Shown here: positions 62,835-64,000 of the stretch, one piece after another
Layout: each line of letters begins with the position of its first letter
How positions within the stretch are numbered: position 1 is the stretch's first letter
Assembly (NCBI RefSeq): GCF_008369935.1
Contig: NZ_VTUZ01000020.1
Coordinates: forward strand, 1-64,000
Length of the DNA stretch: 64,000 nucleotides
Direction: 5' to 3'
Source: Paraburkholderia panacisoli
GTDB taxonomy: Bacteria; Pseudomonadota; Gammaproteobacteria; Burkholderiales; Burkholderiaceae
The notes under the pieces: generated by a model
What the model was told of the DNA's origin: nothing
Databases searched by the model: none
What the model saw: only the letters and a program-made list of their open reading frames with translations
Position numbers and translations under genes: made by a program

Positions 62835-63463
62835 CATCCATCACGATAAGTCCGTCGCTGGTCGCCGAGCTTCACCGCGACCTCGACCGCCCACATGCGT
62901 TTGCCGCGGAACGGGTGGGGTTTCTCGTCTGCGAATCGACGACGGCAAACGGCACGTGGTCCATCACGGCGAAGCGGTACATCGCGATTCCGGACGATGA
63001 GTACGAGAACAATCCGAGGGTTGGGGCGTGTGTTTCTTCGAGCGCCTTTCGTCGCTTGCGCGCAGCGGCGCACATGAGCCCCGTGAGCATCTTCCACGTG
63101 CACCGGCATGACCACCACGGCACGCCCGGGTTCAGCACGGTAGATGCGCGCGAAAACGGGCGCTTCATCCCTGATTTTGTCAACGTTCGCCCTGAGCTAC
63201 CTCACGGTGCGATTGTCTTCAGCCTTGATTCCGCGAGCGCGGTTTCTCTGGTGCCGGGACAGGCGCAGCTCGCAAAGGCTGGCGTAAATCTGCAGCAACC
63301 TCTCTCGCAAACGGAGTTGCATCATGGACAACCGACACAGTCGTCAAAGCTTCCTCGGGGAAACGTCGGAAGCGACCATCAAGAAAGCGGCCGTAGCAGT
63401 CATTGGATTATGCGGTGGTGGCTCGCATGTGTCGCAGCAGTTGGCGCATATTGGCGTCGGTAA
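62831..63463 (+). CDS. JAB/JAMM metallopeptidase, deubiquitinase-like
   Basis: Encodes 210 residues. The catalytic Glu lies in GFLVCES near residue 36. The zinc motif is FHVHRHDHHGTPGFSTVD, with the His pair, Ser and Asp of JAMM proteases but an unusual extra His-Asp-His-His. GRFIPDFVNVRPELPHGAIV continues the fold. It could trim the ubiquitin-like protein to its Gly or remove it from targets. The frame extends 140 bases into the E1-like gene; the last about 45 residues are probably not part of the fold. Confidence 0.72.
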   Translation: MTSITISPSLVAELHRDLDRPHAFAAERVGFLVCESTTANGTWSITAKRYIAIPDDEYENNPRVGACVSSSAFRRLRAAAHMSPVSIFHVHRHDHHGTPGFSTVDARENGRFIPDFVNVRPELPHGAIVFSLDSASAVSLVPGQAQLAKAGVNLQQPLSQTELHHGQPTQSSKLPRGNVGSDHQESGRSSHWIMRWWLACVAAVGAYWRR

Positions 63464-64000
63464 GCAAGTCCTGGTCGACTGTGACTTTGCGGAGGACTCC
63501 AACCGCAACCGCATGGTCGGCCTGACCTATGCCGAAGCGCAGGCAGAAGCGCGCAAGGTCGACGTCATCAGCGCACGCGTAGCAGCGGTCAGCCCTGAGA
63601 CGCAAATCGTCAAGCACGACGGCCCGTGGAACCGCGCTCTCGACGACCTGAAAAAGGTTGACTACATCTTCGGATGTGTTGACACGATGGGCGCGCGCGA
63701 CGAGCTCGAACGGTTCGCGCGTCGCTATCGCATTCCGTACATCGACGTCGGAATGGACGTCCACGGCGAAGAAGGGCGCTACTTCATCAGCGGTCAGGTC
63801 ATCGCTTCGCTCCCGGGTCAGCCGTGCATGCGTTGCATGGGGTTCATCACGGATGCTGCTCTGGCTGCAGAGAATGCGCGTTACGGCGCTGCCGGGGGCC
63901 GCCCTCAAGTCGTCTGGCCAAACGGCTTACTCGCCTCGACTGCCGTCGGAATATTCATGGCGCTGCTTACCCCGTGGAACGACACGACGCCCCCGCCGAT
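63324..64000 (+). CDS. ThiF/E1-like activating enzyme (partial)
   Basis: At least 225 residues, running off the window. ATG at 63324 opens MDNRHSRQSFLGETSEATIK. The nucleotide-binding motif is VIGLCGGGSHVSQQLAHIGV, followed by VDCDFAEDSNRNRM (the E1 Asp and Asn-Arg motif) and FGCVDTMGARDELERFARRY, IPYIDVGMDV. A CMRC pair near residue 170 may bind zinc. It should adenylate the C-terminus of the ubiquitin-like protein. It is the fourth gene of the operon; any later genes and the catalytic-cysteine region are beyond the window. Confidence 0.85.
   Translation, partial: MDNRHSRQSFLGETSEATIKKAAVAVIGLCGGGSHVSQQLAHIGVGKQVLVDCDFAEDSNRNRMVGLTYAEAQAEARKVDVISARVAAVSPETQIVKHDGPWNRALDDLKKVDYIFGCVDTMGARDELERFARRYRIPYIDVGMDVHGEEGRYFISGQVIASLPGQPCMRCMGFITDAALAAENARYGAAGGRPQVVWPNGLLASTAVGIFMALLTPWNDTTPPP

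Noticed and set aside
1..64000. Search for tRNA, rRNA, CRISPR arrays and intact insertion sequences
   Set aside because: No cloverleaf-like TTCRANNC arms, rRNA blocks, regular repeat-spacer arrays or complete transposase genes with flanking inverted repeats were noticed by eye; small RNA genes could still be missed.

Overview
The window looks like an accessory stretch of a Burkholderiaceae genome, most like Paraburkholderia or Caballeronia. The evidence is the high GC content, two PHA-granule phasins, PXPV-repeat secreted proteins, an H-NS/Bv3F-type protein family with Lys/Ala-rich linkers, and many short Burkholderia-style hypothetical proteins. It may lie on a chromid or megaplasmid, but no replication or partition genes are visible. 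No rRNA, tRNA, CRISPR array or intact insertion sequence was seen.

Left part (about 1-12,000): scattered small genes with long empty gaps. They include CsbD, an atypical short-chain dehydrogenase, a Uma2 nuclease-fold protein, two phasins, a cold-shock protein, an XRE regulator, and the first members of two small paralogous families that recur later in the window. Next comes a metal block (11,013-17,093). merR, a thioredoxin and a CcdA-like transporter run leftward, and merT, merP and a GDCCxC protein run rightward from a MerR-type 19-bp-spacer promoter. No mercuric reductase (merA) is present. A cobalt/nickel dmeR-dmeF pair follows, with CsoR/RcnR-type operators, then DUF1289 and a broken MFS gene joined to a dmeF fragment.

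Middle part (17,700-47,000): envelope and secreted proteins (glycine zipper, PXPV, lipoproteins, a TIG-like membrane protein), ArsN2-like acetyltransferase, LuxR and TetR regulators, a MASE1-PAS-GGDEF diguanylate cyclase, and RDD and DUF2339 membrane proteins. This section is unusually rich in broken genes: fragments of integrases, H-NS proteins, a response regulator, SRAP/HMCES-type proteins, PAP2 and a phage-like protein, several fused at sharp junctions. An H-NS family gene at 47,535 carries three tandem C-terminal DNA-binding domains.

Right part (48,590-64,000): a defence island. It holds a Septu-like ATPase/HNH pair, a decayed tyrosine integrase, a complete type I restriction-modification system (hsdM-hsdS-hsdR), and a HipA-like kinase gene overlapping a DUF3037-like partner. 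After these comes a leftward XRE repressor plus ImmA/IrrE-type protease pair (CapH/CapP-like). It faces a rightward operon encoding a His-rich ubiquitin-like protein, a cysteine-less E2-like protein, a JAB/JAMM peptidase and a ThiF/E1-like enzyme that runs off the window. The 166-bp divergent region contains three copies of a GTCA-N7-TGAC dyad. I infer that the ubiquitin-like operon is held off by the XRE protein and released when the protease removes it. This is the most interesting system in the window.
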